The translations under genes and the position numbers were made by a program. Under the pieces are notes generated by a model. That model ran no database searches and was not told where the DNA came from. It saw only the letters and a list, made by a program, of their open reading frames with translations. Of a stretch of 64,000 nucleotides of DNA, positions 54,084 through 62,826 are shown piece by piece. The DNA lies in assembly GCF_002291445.1 (NCBI RefSeq), contig NZ_CP014137.1:2418001-2482000 (forward strand). Reading direction: 5' to 3'. Source of the DNA: Brenneria goodwinii (lineage in GTDB: Bacteria; Pseudomonadota; Gammaproteobacteria; Enterobacterales; Enterobacteriaceae). Position 1 is the stretch's first letter; every line of letters begins with the position of its first letter.

Positions 54084-54874
54084 TGAGCCAACCGTCTTCA
54101 TTACCGCTACTCAAAGTTGACGCACTCGGCAAATCGTTCTCGGGTACTAAAATCATTGATGACGTCTCCTTCGAGGTTCGCCCCTCGGAGGTGATAGGCA
54201 TCATTGGCCGCAGCGGCGCGGGAAAATCCACCTTGCTGCGCTGCCTGAATATGCTTGAGACTCCGGACAGCGGACACATTTGGCTGGGCGAGGAAGAGAT
54301 AGGATTTTACGGCGCGCAGAGAAAGTCGGTAAAACAACGCACATTGGCGCGTCAACGCGCATCAATGGCCATGGTATTCCAGCACTTTAATCTGTGGCCA
54401 CATCGCAGCGTGCTGCAAAACATTATTGAAGGACCGACACAGGTACTCGGCATGACGCGCAAGGAGGCAACGGAGAAAGCGATGGCGCTGCTCGTGCGCA
54501 TGGGGCTGGCAGAAAAAGCCGGCGACTTTCCGCTTCAACTTTCCGGTGGACAGCAGCAGAGAGTATCCATCGCCCGCGCGCTGGCGATGGAGCCACGCGT
54601 GATCCTGTTTGACGAACCCACCTCGGCGCTCGATCCGGAGTCCGTCGGGGAAGTGCTGGCGGTTATCTCCGAACTGGCGGTCGGCGGCACCACCATGATG
54701 GTCGTTACCCATGAAATGCGTTTTGCTCTGCAGGTATGTAGCCGCCTGCTGTTGATGGAGAACGGCAGGCTGGTGGAAGAAGCGACTCCGCGGGAAATCT
54801 GGTCACGGCCGAACAATGCGCCTATACGCCACTTTATGGCGCTGTCCGGCGTGACGGCGGAGGATCTGCGCTAA
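54083..54874 (+). CDS. Polar amino acid-type ABC transporter ATPase
   Basis: ATP-binding subunit (GlnQ/HisP group), 263 aa. Walker A GRSGAGKS near residue 43, the Q-loop, signature LSGGQQQRVSIARAL, Walker B VILFDEPTSALD and the switch histidine (VVTHEM) are all intact. Translationally coupled to the genes on both sides (overlaps of one base with each). It energises the importer of which the permease is next. Confidence 0.92.
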   Translation: MSQPSSLPLLKVDALGKSFSGTKIIDDVSFEVRPSEVIGIIGRSGAGKSTLLRCLNMLETPDSGHIWLGEEEIGFYGAQRKSVKQRTLARQRASMAMVFQHFNLWPHRSVLQNIIEGPTQVLGMTRKEATEKAMALLVRMGLAEKAGDFPLQLSGGQQQRVSIARALAMEPRVILFDEPTSALDPESVGEVLAVISELAVGGTTMMVVTHEMRFALQVCSRLLLMENGRLVEEATPREIWSRPNNAPIRHFMALSGVTAEDLR

Positions 54875-55551
54875 TGCCGGCTTATCACTGGGATTTTTCA
54901 ATACTGTGGCAATATCACGCCGTTCTGCTGGAGGGGATATTCACCACCTTTAAAATCGTTCTGGCCTCGGTCACGTTAAGTATTCTTGGCGGCGCCCTGC
55001 TTGCGCCGTTGCGCGGCTCGTCCAGGGCGGCGATCCGCATGCCTACCCAGGGGGTGATTGAGATTGTGCGTTCGATTCCGCCACTGGTGCTTATCGTCTG
55101 GGCCTACTACTGTCTGCCTATTCTGTTCGGCCTGACGCTCTCATCGTATCTGACCTGCGTGCTGGCTATCTCGCTATATGGCAGCGTGTTTTTCGCCGAG
55201 ATATTTCGCTCGGGTCTGCAATCGGTCGATCACGGGCTTATTGAGGCGGGCCTGTCGGTCGGGATGTCGCCGCTGAAAGTGTTGGTTCGAATTACCGCAC
55301 CGGTGGCCTTTTTGCGCATCCTGCCGGCATTTGTCAGTCAGTGCGTGATGTCGATAAAGAACTCGGTACTGGCAAGCTATATCGCGACTGGCGAGATCCT
55401 CTATCAGGGGCAGCGACTGAGTACCGCCACCTTCCGGCCGCTGGAAACGCTGACTTTTGTGGCGCTGTTTTTCGTCGTCACCATTCTTCCGCTGTCACTG
55501 CTGGCAAGCTATGCCGAGCGCAGGATCCGCACCCGCTACTTTAAACGTTGA
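54874..55551 (+). CDS. Polar amino acid-type ABC transporter permease
   Basis: Inner-membrane permease of the HisM/GlnP family, 225 aa with about five helices. The EAA motif is at HGLIEAGLSVGMSPLKVLVRI. Only one permease gene is present, so it likely acts as a homodimer. It follows the ATPase with a one-base overlap and precedes the MmgE/PrpD gene by 6 bases, so the enzyme is probably part of the same transcript. Confidence 0.9.
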   Translation: MPAYHWDFSILWQYHAVLLEGIFTTFKIVLASVTLSILGGALLAPLRGSSRAAIRMPTQGVIEIVRSIPPLVLIVWAYYCLPILFGLTLSSYLTCVLAISLYGSVFFAEIFRSGLQSVDHGLIEAGLSVGMSPLKVLVRITAPVAFLRILPAFVSQCVMSIKNSVLASYIATGEILYQGQRLSTATFRPLETLTFVALFFVVTILPLSLLASYAERRIRTRYFKR

Positions 55552-55557
55552 ATAATC

Positions 55558-57006
55558 ATGAATCTCTCCGCAACACGCCAGTTGGTGAATTTTGCCGGCT
55601 CCTTATCTGCGCAGGCTATCCCTGACGCCATCCGCCGCAAAGTCCGACTACATTTGCTGGATGCCCTCGCCTGCGGTTGGGCGGCCAGTCGGCACCAAGT
55701 CAGCGGGCCGGTTATCCATGCCGCCCGGCTATTCGGCGGAAACGGCGACTGCACCGTCTTCGGCGAGTCAGGTTTCAGCCCGCTGGCGGCCGCCTTTGGT
55801 AACGCCGCCGTCATTAACGGTCTGGACCACGATGACGGCGTGGAGATCGACGGTAAAGGACTCGGTCACCCCGGCGCAACGCTTATCGCCGCCGCGATGG
55901 CCGCCCTTGATCTCCACCCGGCGCCGGTGAGTCAGGACGCGCTGATTAACGCCCTGACCGCCGGCTTCGAAGTGAACAATCGTCTCATCCACGCCATCCA
56001 ACCCTCGGCTGAACGCTTCAGCCAGGTGTACGGCGTGGCGCAGCATCAGGCGATCGGCGCGGCGCTGGTGGCCGGTCGGCTACTGGGCCTGAGTCCGGAG
56101 CAATTGAATCAGGCCGTTGGCCTGGCCGCCGTGTTAACGCCGCTGCCCAGCCTGCATCAGTACAACTGGCGACAGCGGCCGCTGTTGTCGCTCAAAGATG
56201 CCGTGGCGCCAGCGGCGCAGGCGGCGGTGCAAGCGGTCATTATGGCGCAGCAGGGCCTGATCGGCAGTCTTGACGTGCTCGATGGCGAGCAGGGATTTTG
56301 GCGGATGATCGGCTCCGACCGCTTCGCGCCAGAAATTCTGACCGATAATCTCGGCAGCCACTGGTACGCCGGTTACGGCAGCTTTAAACGCTATCCCGCC
56401 TGCCGCTGGCTGGCCTGCGCGTTGGAATGCATGGAGTGCATTATGCAGGAGACCGGCTGGCAGGCGGCGGATATCCGCGCCATTGAGGTACAGACCTTCC
56501 CGCGGCTGGTCGACGATATGATGGACTACCGGCCTCGCACGGCAACCGACGCACAGTTCAGCCTGCCGTGGACGCTGGCGGCGGTAGCTGGCGGCCTGCC
56601 GCCCGGCGCCGACTGGTATACGGAAAAGAGCATGCAAAGCGAGGCGTTACAGACGCTGGCGGATAAAGTGACGGCCGTTATCGCCCCCGAATTTGCCCAG
56701 CGAATGGATGGTTCGGCACGCCAGCCCGGCGCCCGCGTCGTGGTTACGCATCGCCACGGCGAAAGCGCAGAGCAAGAACGCGACAAGCCGCTGGGCAGCG
56801 CCGAACGCCCGATGACCGACGCGGAGATTATTACCAAGGCGCGACGAAATTTGACCGGGCATGGCGTTGAGGTTGAACAACTGATTACCAGAGTAATGCA
56901 GGAGGACGGCGCCGTGTCGTACGCTTCGGCCGCTGAATTGACCGGCTTTGCATCCGCGGCGTTAGCCCCACGCCAGCACGCAGTTGAGCCGTTCGGCCTC
57001 ACTTGA
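55558..57006 (+). CDS. MmgE/PrpD-family enzyme of unknown substrate
   Basis: 482 aa, fold of the MmgE/PrpD superfamily, which includes 2-methylcitrate dehydratase, cis-aconitate decarboxylase and an iminodisuccinate epimerase. The all-helical N-terminal domain (DALACGWAASRHQ, GLDHDDGVE, GHPGATLIAAAMAAL) and smaller C-terminal domain are recognisable. No prp or aconitate genes are nearby, so methylcitrate dehydratase is unlikely. Its operon with an amino acid-type ABC importer and LysR regulator suggests it acts on the imported compound, for example a decarboxylation, dehydration or epimerisation of a carboxylic acid. This is inference. Confidence 0.85.
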   Translation: MNLSATRQLVNFAGSLSAQAIPDAIRRKVRLHLLDALACGWAASRHQVSGPVIHAARLFGGNGDCTVFGESGFSPLAAAFGNAAVINGLDHDDGVEIDGKGLGHPGATLIAAAMAALDLHPAPVSQDALINALTAGFEVNNRLIHAIQPSAERFSQVYGVAQHQAIGAALVAGRLLGLSPEQLNQAVGLAAVLTPLPSLHQYNWRQRPLLSLKDAVAPAAQAAVQAVIMAQQGLIGSLDVLDGEQGFWRMIGSDRFAPEILTDNLGSHWYAGYGSFKRYPACRWLACALECMECIMQETGWQAADIRAIEVQTFPRLVDDMMDYRPRTATDAQFSLPWTLAAVAGGLPPGADWYTEKSMQSEALQTLADKVTAVIAPEFAQRMDGSARQPGARVVVTHRHGESAEQERDKPLGSAERPMTDAEIITKARRNLTGHGVEVEQLITRVMQEDGAVSYASAAELTGFASAALAPRQHAVEPFGLT

Positions 57007-57162
57007 ATTCTTTTGCGCCTGCGCCCGGCCTGAAACGAACCTTGGTGCGAAACAGGAGCCAAAACCACGCAACGACGCGAGAACCGGTAAACCATCAGCG
57101 AATGACGCCATCTCGGGCCACCCGCCTCGGATTCCGTTCCGGCGCGGCCTAACCGCACCCGT

Positions 57163-58578
57163 TCACTCCGCCCATATTTCCTCATCGGTAGGCACGTGCT
57201 TACCAGTAATCACTTTGCCGATGCGGCTGACATTCATCAGGTGCTTGTAGTCAAGGTTTTCAGAAATGGAATTTCCCCCCCAAGAACCGCAGCCCAGCGT
57301 CGTGGTGGCCGCGAATCCGTTAGTCAGCGCCCCCCCCGCCGTGGTGCCCGAACACTGGTTGACAACCAGACGGCTTATGGGCAAGGCCAGTCCCATGGCG
57401 CGAATATGTTGTTCATCGTTGGAGTGCAATGCGGCCGAATGCCCAGCGCCTTCCACCAATAGGTTAGCCTTAGCTTTGTCCACGGCCTCATCGAAGGTTT
57501 GGTAGGGCAGAATCGCCACCACCGGGCACAATTTTTCACGAGCCAGAACATCCTCTTTGCCCGCCCCCTTGGCCGGCAGCAGAATGATGCGCACGCCTTC
57601 GGGCATCTTGATCCCCGCCAACGCGCCGATCAGTTGGGGCGACTTCCCTACGATGTCTTTATTCATGCGGCCATCGGGAAACACGATGTCGCGTAGTTTC
57701 TGGACAACGGCGGGATCTGAGGAGAACCACACCTTGCCCGTAGCCAGGAATTGATCGATGACCGCCTGGTAGCTTTCCTCCGGCGCCAGAACGAACTGTT
57801 CATGCGAGCAGATGATGCCGTTGTCGAATGCCGCCCCGGCGACGATCTTCCCGCAGGCATCCTCCAGGTCCGCTCCCCGATCGATAACGACGGGAACATT
57901 GCCCGGCCCCACGCCAAGGGATGGCCGGCCGGATGAATAGGCGGCTTTCACCATCGCTCCGCCGCCGGTAGCCACGACGACATCCACCGCCCCCATCAAC
58001 TCCTTGGTGATGCTGAGCGACCCATTGACCACCGTCTGAACCAAATCTTCCGGCGCGCCATGCCGGCACAGGATCTGGCGGAACGCCTTGACGACCAAAG
58101 CGTTCACCCCTTCGGCGCTCGGGTGCGGGGCAAAAATCACGGCGTTGCCGGTTTTCAGGGCAAACATCGCGTTGCACATCGGGGTGACAACGGGATTGGT
58201 AACCGGGCAGATGGCAGCCACAACGCCCATGGGCTTGGCGATCAATACCAGATTGGCGTCAGGATCCTCGCCAATAATACCGCGGCTTTTCTTGTCTTTC
58301 AGGCTATTCCAGATAAGGCGCGACTTGCCCATGCATTTCGCAACCTTGTCCTCAAAAACGCCGTAGCCCGTTTCGTCAACGGCCCGGTGGGCCAAGTCTT
58401 GCGCATTGTCGTAAATGAATTTCGCAAAATCGCGCACGATGGCGTCCACCTGCTGCTGCGAAAACGCTTCAAACACTTTCTGCGCGGCGCGGGCAAGGCC
58501 GACGAGTTGGGATACTTGGGCCGACGCGTTGGCCGTAGCTACTCGGGATTCATTCGATTCAGCGACTATATTCGCCAT
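57163..58578 (-). CDS. CoA-acylating aldehyde dehydrogenase
   Basis: Aldehyde dehydrogenase of the CoA-acylating (AdhE-N/EutE/SauS) group, about 471 aa. The catalytic Cys257 lies in NGIICSHEQ; the nucleotide-binding glycine-rich ATGGGAMVKAAYSSGRP is typical of acetaldehyde or sulfoacetaldehyde dehydrogenases. The upstream frame runs to 58641, but ACGGAG nine bases before ATG 58578 marks the start (MANIVAES). It stands alone, convergent with the MmgE/PrpD operon, without ethanolamine or propanediol microcompartment genes. Which aldehyde it handles cannot be decided; sulfoacetaldehyde is one possibility. Confidence 0.88.
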   Translation of the reverse strand: MANIVAESNESRVATANASAQVSQLVGLARAAQKVFEAFSQQQVDAIVRDFAKFIYDNAQDLAHRAVDETGYGVFEDKVAKCMGKSRLIWNSLKDKKSRGIIGEDPDANLVLIAKPMGVVAAICPVTNPVVTPMCNAMFALKTGNAVIFAPHPSAEGVNALVVKAFRQILCRHGAPEDLVQTVVNGSLSITKELMGAVDVVVATGGGAMVKAAYSSGRPSLGVGPGNVPVVIDRGADLEDACGKIVAGAAFDNGIICSHEQFVLAPEESYQAVIDQFLATGKVWFSSDPAVVQKLRDIVFPDGRMNKDIVGKSPQLIGALAGIKMPEGVRIILLPAKGAGKEDVLAREKLCPVVAILPYQTFDEAVDKAKANLLVEGAGHSAALHSNDEQHIRAMGLALPISRLVVNQCSGTTAGGALTNGFAATTTLGCGSWGGNSISENLDYKHLMNVSRIGKVITGKHVPTDEEIWAE

Positions 58579-58641
58579 AATATACATCTCCGTAAGACAC
58601 ACCAATTCGATACGTGCATGTACGCTTGATAATCGCGCCAC

Positions 58642-59234
58642 GCTCTATTTCGGGAGGGAGGGGTCATAAGGGGTATCGCTATCATTACGGCGCGCCTGTC
58701 CGCTGTCCGAATGGTTCGGCTTACCGGCGCCGTCCAGCAGTAGATTCCAGTTAATAATTATATTTTTAATCACACCGAACATAATAATTTACTCATCCAT
58801 TTGTAATCATATCTATTTATATTTTAATTAGTCCTACACGCTAACTTTTCTAAATTTCAAGATAGCTAATAAGATGGAAGAAAGTATATTTCTCCCCGGC
58901 AACGAATACTTTAGCAATCTTGGGTCAAATAATGACTTTAATACCGATCACCATCACATATTGCTTTCAGCTTATTCACAATGTTGTTTTTGTTACCCGG
59001 GAAATGCATCTCTTTCTGATATTAAATATAAATTCAGTATTTAAACCGTTCGCCCACGGCATAAGAAATGATGTTGAGGCGGTCGACTCCGCGAATGCGC
59101 AGTATGAATGCGGCAAGATCCAGCGCCGCGTCGGACAACAATGCCGGGATGCGTTTCTGAATAGCTGCTTGCACTGGCCCGGTATTAGGGCCATTCTAAC
59201 AATAGTCAAGCGGCGTTTTCGGCCCCTTGCTTCA
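58642..59234. other. Intergenic region with a gene remnant
   Basis: AT-rich from 58740 to 59040, then a short protein-like frame on the - strand (stop about 59038, coding trace up to about 59182) reading GPVQAAIQKRIPALLSDAA, then FILRIRGVDRLNIISYAVG. A TAG lies upstream at about 59190, so only some 50 codons remain. The family is not recognised. It may be the C-terminal remnant of a deleted gene. An overlapping frame on the + strand (58920-59315) appears to be its shadow. Confidence 0.35.
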
Positions 59235-60116
59235 TCAAGATTTAGCCCAGTACGCCATGAAATTAATCGCCTCACGCGGCACGCCGCGCTCGCCAATCAA
59301 ATAGCGGCGCAGTAGTTTTACCGCCGTCGATTCCGCCGCCACCCAGCCATAAAATTCGCTGTTTCCGGTGGTCGCTTTATCCCACAGCAACTCGCCTTCC
59401 GCCTCTTCCCGTACCGCTGCGTGCTGGCGGCTTTCCGGCACCTTGACCCGCTCTTTTATCGCCTGAATCAGGCATTCGCCGTGCGTCGCGCCAGTGGGTT
59501 TGCGCGCTAACCAGATTATCTCCGCAAAGCTAAATTCGCTCAGGTCCACGCAATCTTCTGCCTCCGGCACTTCAAAGAAAGCCTGTACCGTCGGCGGATT
59601 TTCCTGGCCGGCGATCAGCTCCAGGATCCCCCGGGCCGCTGGGAGCGCCGTTTCGTCGGCAATAATCAGCGCGTTACGCAGCCCGGCGGGCGGCGTCCAC
59701 TCATAGCCGCCGCTGTCTTCTTTGTGCGCCGCATTCGGCGCAACGATCTGGATAGCGTCTCCCGGTACGGCGTTAATCGCCCATGCCGACGCCGGGCCTT
59801 CAGTACCGTGGCTGACGAACTCCACCGTCGCTTCCTGACGCTCACGATCAACATGGCGCAGCGTATACGTGCGGATCACCGGGCGTTTTCCTTTCGGCAA
59901 CGACAGCGCCATTTGATACCACTGCCCCTGAGCGGGAAGCGACGGCGGCGTGCCGTCTTCGGAAGGAAACAGCATTTTGATACGCTGATCCGGCGCATCG
60001 CGCTTCATCTGAGCCACTTCCGCGCCGCTAAACACCAACCTTAGCAGCGAAGGAGAAACGGCGGTCTTACGCGCCAGTTGAACGTTAAACAGGCGATATG
60101 CCTGAACTTCGGCCAT
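59235..60116 (-). CDS. Siderophore-interacting protein (ferric-siderophore reductase)
   Basis: FAD-binding reductase of the SIP/ViuB family, 293 aa, cytoplasmic, which releases iron from imported ferric siderophores. The flavin motif RTYTLR near residue 80 and the GWVAAES region near residue 255 are conserved, and the C-terminus has the family YWAKS end. It lies 43 bases after the receptor gene on the same strand and is probably co-transcribed. E. coli YqjH is a smaller relative. Confidence 0.88.
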   Translation of the reverse strand: MAEVQAYRLFNVQLARKTAVSPSLLRLVFSGAEVAQMKRDAPDQRIKMLFPSEDGTPPSLPAQGQWYQMALSLPKGKRPVIRTYTLRHVDRERQEATVEFVSHGTEGPASAWAINAVPGDAIQIVAPNAAHKEDSGGYEWTPPAGLRNALIIADETALPAARGILELIAGQENPPTVQAFFEVPEAEDCVDLSEFSFAEIIWLARKPTGATHGECLIQAIKERVKVPESRQHAAVREEAEGELLWDKATTGNSEFYGWVAAESTAVKLLRRYLIGERGVPREAINFMAYWAKS

Positions 60117-60159
60117 AACCTTTCCTTACTGTTAATTTGCAGATAAAAGCGATCGGTTA

Positions 60160-62394
60160 TCAGAAGGTATAGTTAACGCTGACTGAGTAATTGCGGGGTT
60201 CGCCGTAAATCACGCCGCCCGTCAGTCCAGTGTTGTATTCACGATCAAACACATTCTTCACGTTCGCCTGCACCGATAGGTTCTTATCCACCTGGTAACG
60301 CGCGAACAGGTCGGCCAGCGGGTAGCTCCCCTGATACAAACGAACCGTATTGCCCGACGGCCCGGTCAGATCTTTAAACGTCCGGTTCTGCCAGTTGACG
60401 CCGCCGCCAACGGTCAATTGCGGCAGCATCGGCAGGTTATAGCTGGTAAACAGTTTCAGCTGCGTTTGCGGCAGGTTGGAATTAACCCGATCGTTATTGA
60501 TGTCCTTCGCCACATAACGGCTGGCGCTGAACGTCATCATAAGGTTATCGGTGACTGCGCCATTCAGTTCAAACTCCGCGCCGCGGCTCACCACGCCTTT
60601 AGAAGCATAGTAAGCATATTCCGAGCTGCCGGGCACCAGGCGCGAGCCATCCAACTGACCCAGATTTTCTTGCTCAATACGGAACACGGAGAGTGAAGCC
60701 GTCAGCCGGCCATTAAACCAGTCGGATTTAACGCCCGCCTCATAATCTTTTCCGATCACCGGTTTCAGATAGGCGCCCTGACGATCGCGGTAGGTCTGGG
60801 GCTGGAAAATGGAGGTATAGCTGACAAACGCGGAATAGGTGTCATTAATGTCATAAACCAGACCGCCGTACGGCGTCAGGTTGTTTTTATCCATATTAGC
60901 GGTGATGCCGTTTGTGCTGTATTGCGTATAACGCGCGCCGACAATCAGCGATAGCGGATCGGTAAGCGAGAAGCGCGCCGCCGTATAGCCGGCTTTCTGG
61001 CGAATGGTATCATCCCCGTTAAGCGCCCATTCTCCCCAATCGGGTTCAGTCACGTTGCCGTTCCAACCATTGGTACTGCCTACATCATTGGCGCTTATCG
61101 TCACAAACCGGCCATAGTAACGGTTACGCTGGCGGCTGTAATCCAGCCCGACGACGAGCTCATGCTGCCGCCCCAACAATTCAAACGGACCTGACGCATA
61201 GGCGTCGATGGCATCCTGCGTGCGAAGGCCGTCATACCAGCCACCATAGGCGGAGGTATCATTGGTAAGAAGCCCGGTGGTTTTATCCGCGAAGCCGCTT
61301 ACATAAAACAATTTGCTGTCAAAATCCGTTTCTGAGTGCGCGCTATTCAGCCGCACCTGCCAGCCGTTGTCGAAGTTGGTGGTCAAATTGGCAAAAACCT
61401 TGCGCGACAGGATATTATAATGCGCCCAGTCGGCCGCGGGGTTGGAACTGCGATCGTAATGGGTTGGTTCGCCATTCGAGTACCAGGCCGGCAAACCACC
61501 CCATGTGGGATTACCGGTGTCCCGCGACTGATAACTATACCCCACGTCAACCGTCGTTGAGTCCGTCAGGTCAGCTTCGATATTGCCATAGAGGAACTTT
61601 TTGCTTTGATGGTAGCGATCGAGCCAACTGTCCTTATCCTGATACCCGGCCACAATGCGGCCGCGTACCGTACCTGACTGATTCAACGGGCCAGAAACAT
61701 CGGCGACATAGCGCTGATCGTTCCAACTGCCGTAGCTGGCGCTTAAATTACCGCTAAAGGTTTTACTATCCGCTTTCTTACGCACCATATTGATGGAAGC
61801 GCCCGGGTTTCCGGTTCCGGTCATCAGACCGGTAGAGCCGCGCACGATTTCAATACGATCATAGATCGCCGCATCATCGTCGGTATCGCCGAAGTTCCAT
61901 GACTCATTTTGCGTGGTGGGAATATCATCATAGGTATAATTGTTGATATAAAACCCACGCGAATAAAAATCGAAACGCTCAGTGTCATTCTGTGATGCTG
62001 AAATACCGGCGGCGTTATGCAGTACATCGCTAATATTTTGCAGATCCTGATCTTTAATACGCTGCTTGGTGACGATACTCACCGACTGCGGAATATCGCG
62101 CGGGGTCAGGTTAAGTTTGGTGCCGGCGCGGGTGGCCGGCACGGTATAGTCATGTTCTGGCTGGCTAACGCTGTCGGTATTGTCTCCGCCGCCGGCGCTC
62201 ACGATCACCGTATCTCCATTGCTATCATTACTCTGCTGAGCCTGGGAAGACGCGGGCGCAGTGGTACTGTCCGCTGCACGGGCGGCGGCAAGGCCCACTG
62301 CATTCGCCACCCCCAGCGCGATAAGCGAAACGGTGAAATAATGCTTCACTCCCCTTACGCCGGGTGCCCTACCACTGACTTGTTTGAAAGACAT
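60160..62394 (-). CDS. FhuE-like TonB-dependent ferric hydroxamate receptor
   Basis: TonB-dependent siderophore receptor, 744 aa, similar over its length to E. coli FhuE (729 aa), the receptor for coprogen and rhodotorulic acid. The signal peptide ends near residue 40 (ARA). The TonB box region is followed by the plug (KLNLTPRDIPQSVSIVTKQR, EIVRGSTGLMTGTGNPGASINM) and a barrel ending in NYTF. There is no STN domain, so it is not a signalling receptor. It is followed by the reductase gene and preceded by a possible Fur site, consistent with iron-repressed expression. The exact hydroxamate cannot be assigned. Confidence 0.9.
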   Translation of the reverse strand: MSFKQVSGRAPGVRGVKHYFTVSLIALGVANAVGLAAARAADSTTAPASSQAQQSNDSNGDTVIVSAGGGDNTDSVSQPEHDYTVPATRAGTKLNLTPRDIPQSVSIVTKQRIKDQDLQNISDVLHNAAGISASQNDTERFDFYSRGFYINNYTYDDIPTTQNESWNFGDTDDDAAIYDRIEIVRGSTGLMTGTGNPGASINMVRKKADSKTFSGNLSASYGSWNDQRYVADVSGPLNQSGTVRGRIVAGYQDKDSWLDRYHQSKKFLYGNIEADLTDSTTVDVGYSYQSRDTGNPTWGGLPAWYSNGEPTHYDRSSNPAADWAHYNILSRKVFANLTTNFDNGWQVRLNSAHSETDFDSKLFYVSGFADKTTGLLTNDTSAYGGWYDGLRTQDAIDAYASGPFELLGRQHELVVGLDYSRQRNRYYGRFVTISANDVGSTNGWNGNVTEPDWGEWALNGDDTIRQKAGYTAARFSLTDPLSLIVGARYTQYSTNGITANMDKNNLTPYGGLVYDINDTYSAFVSYTSIFQPQTYRDRQGAYLKPVIGKDYEAGVKSDWFNGRLTASLSVFRIEQENLGQLDGSRLVPGSSEYAYYASKGVVSRGAEFELNGAVTDNLMMTFSASRYVAKDINNDRVNSNLPQTQLKLFTSYNLPMLPQLTVGGGVNWQNRTFKDLTGPSGNTVRLYQGSYPLADLFARYQVDKNLSVQANVKNVFDREYNTGLTGGVIYGEPRNYSVSVNYTF

Positions 62395-62521
62395 GATACT
62401 TCCTCGTTAGCATTCTAGCCTTAACGCCGCAGGCGCGAGTTTCAGTTAACAAACTCGCCGGGTGTGACGAAAGCGTGTTAAAAATCGATTAAGAATCTAG
62501 ATAGCCAAAACAATAAATAGA

Positions 62522-62543
62522 AATAATAATTACTACCATTATC
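62522..62543. promoter_or_regulatory. Possible Fur box
   Basis: The AT-rich stretch AATAATAATTAC followed by TACCATTATC resembles the Fur consensus GATAATGATAATCATTATC and lies about 130 bases upstream of the receptor gene. The match is imperfect. The surrounding region to 62620 is AT-rich, as expected for a promoter. Confidence 0.4.
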
Positions 62544-62639
62544 ATGCGCATATATTTAGTAAGCATTGTAATAATTCGGAAACAAAATATTTCCAAATAT
62601 TGATTATGTAAGAGATGATCAATTTTTTTCTGTGGCCGA

Positions 62640-62825
62640 CGCAGCCGATGCCGGCAGCGCCGGAATGAGTCGGCGACGGGAAGATACGGTGCAACTGGCG
62701 TAGGCGGACCCGATATCGTTGATGTCGTAAATCAGGCCGCCCTAGAGGAAGAGATTGTCTTTTTCCATCACTACCGATTGCCGTCGGCGCGATACTGGGT
62801 AGGAATCACGGTAGCTCTGACGCCA
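62640..62825 (-). pseudogene. Remnant of a second FhuE-like receptor
   Basis: On the - strand this reads TVIPTQYRADGN, then after a frameshift MEKDNLFL, TAG, GGLIYDINDI, then SAYASCT. It matches the FhuE-like receptor next door (YTQYSTNGI, MDKNNLTPYGGLVYDIND, SAFVSYT) and FhuE generally. Only about 50 codons around one barrel segment survive, directly after fhuB. It is a decayed fragment of a separate receptor gene. Confidence 0.8.
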
Positions 62826-62826
62826 G

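Noticed and set aside
58920..59315. 131-codon frame on the + strand upstream of the reductase gene
   Set aside because: It runs antisense to a better protein-like fragment and overlaps the 3' end of the reductase gene; composition looks non-coding.
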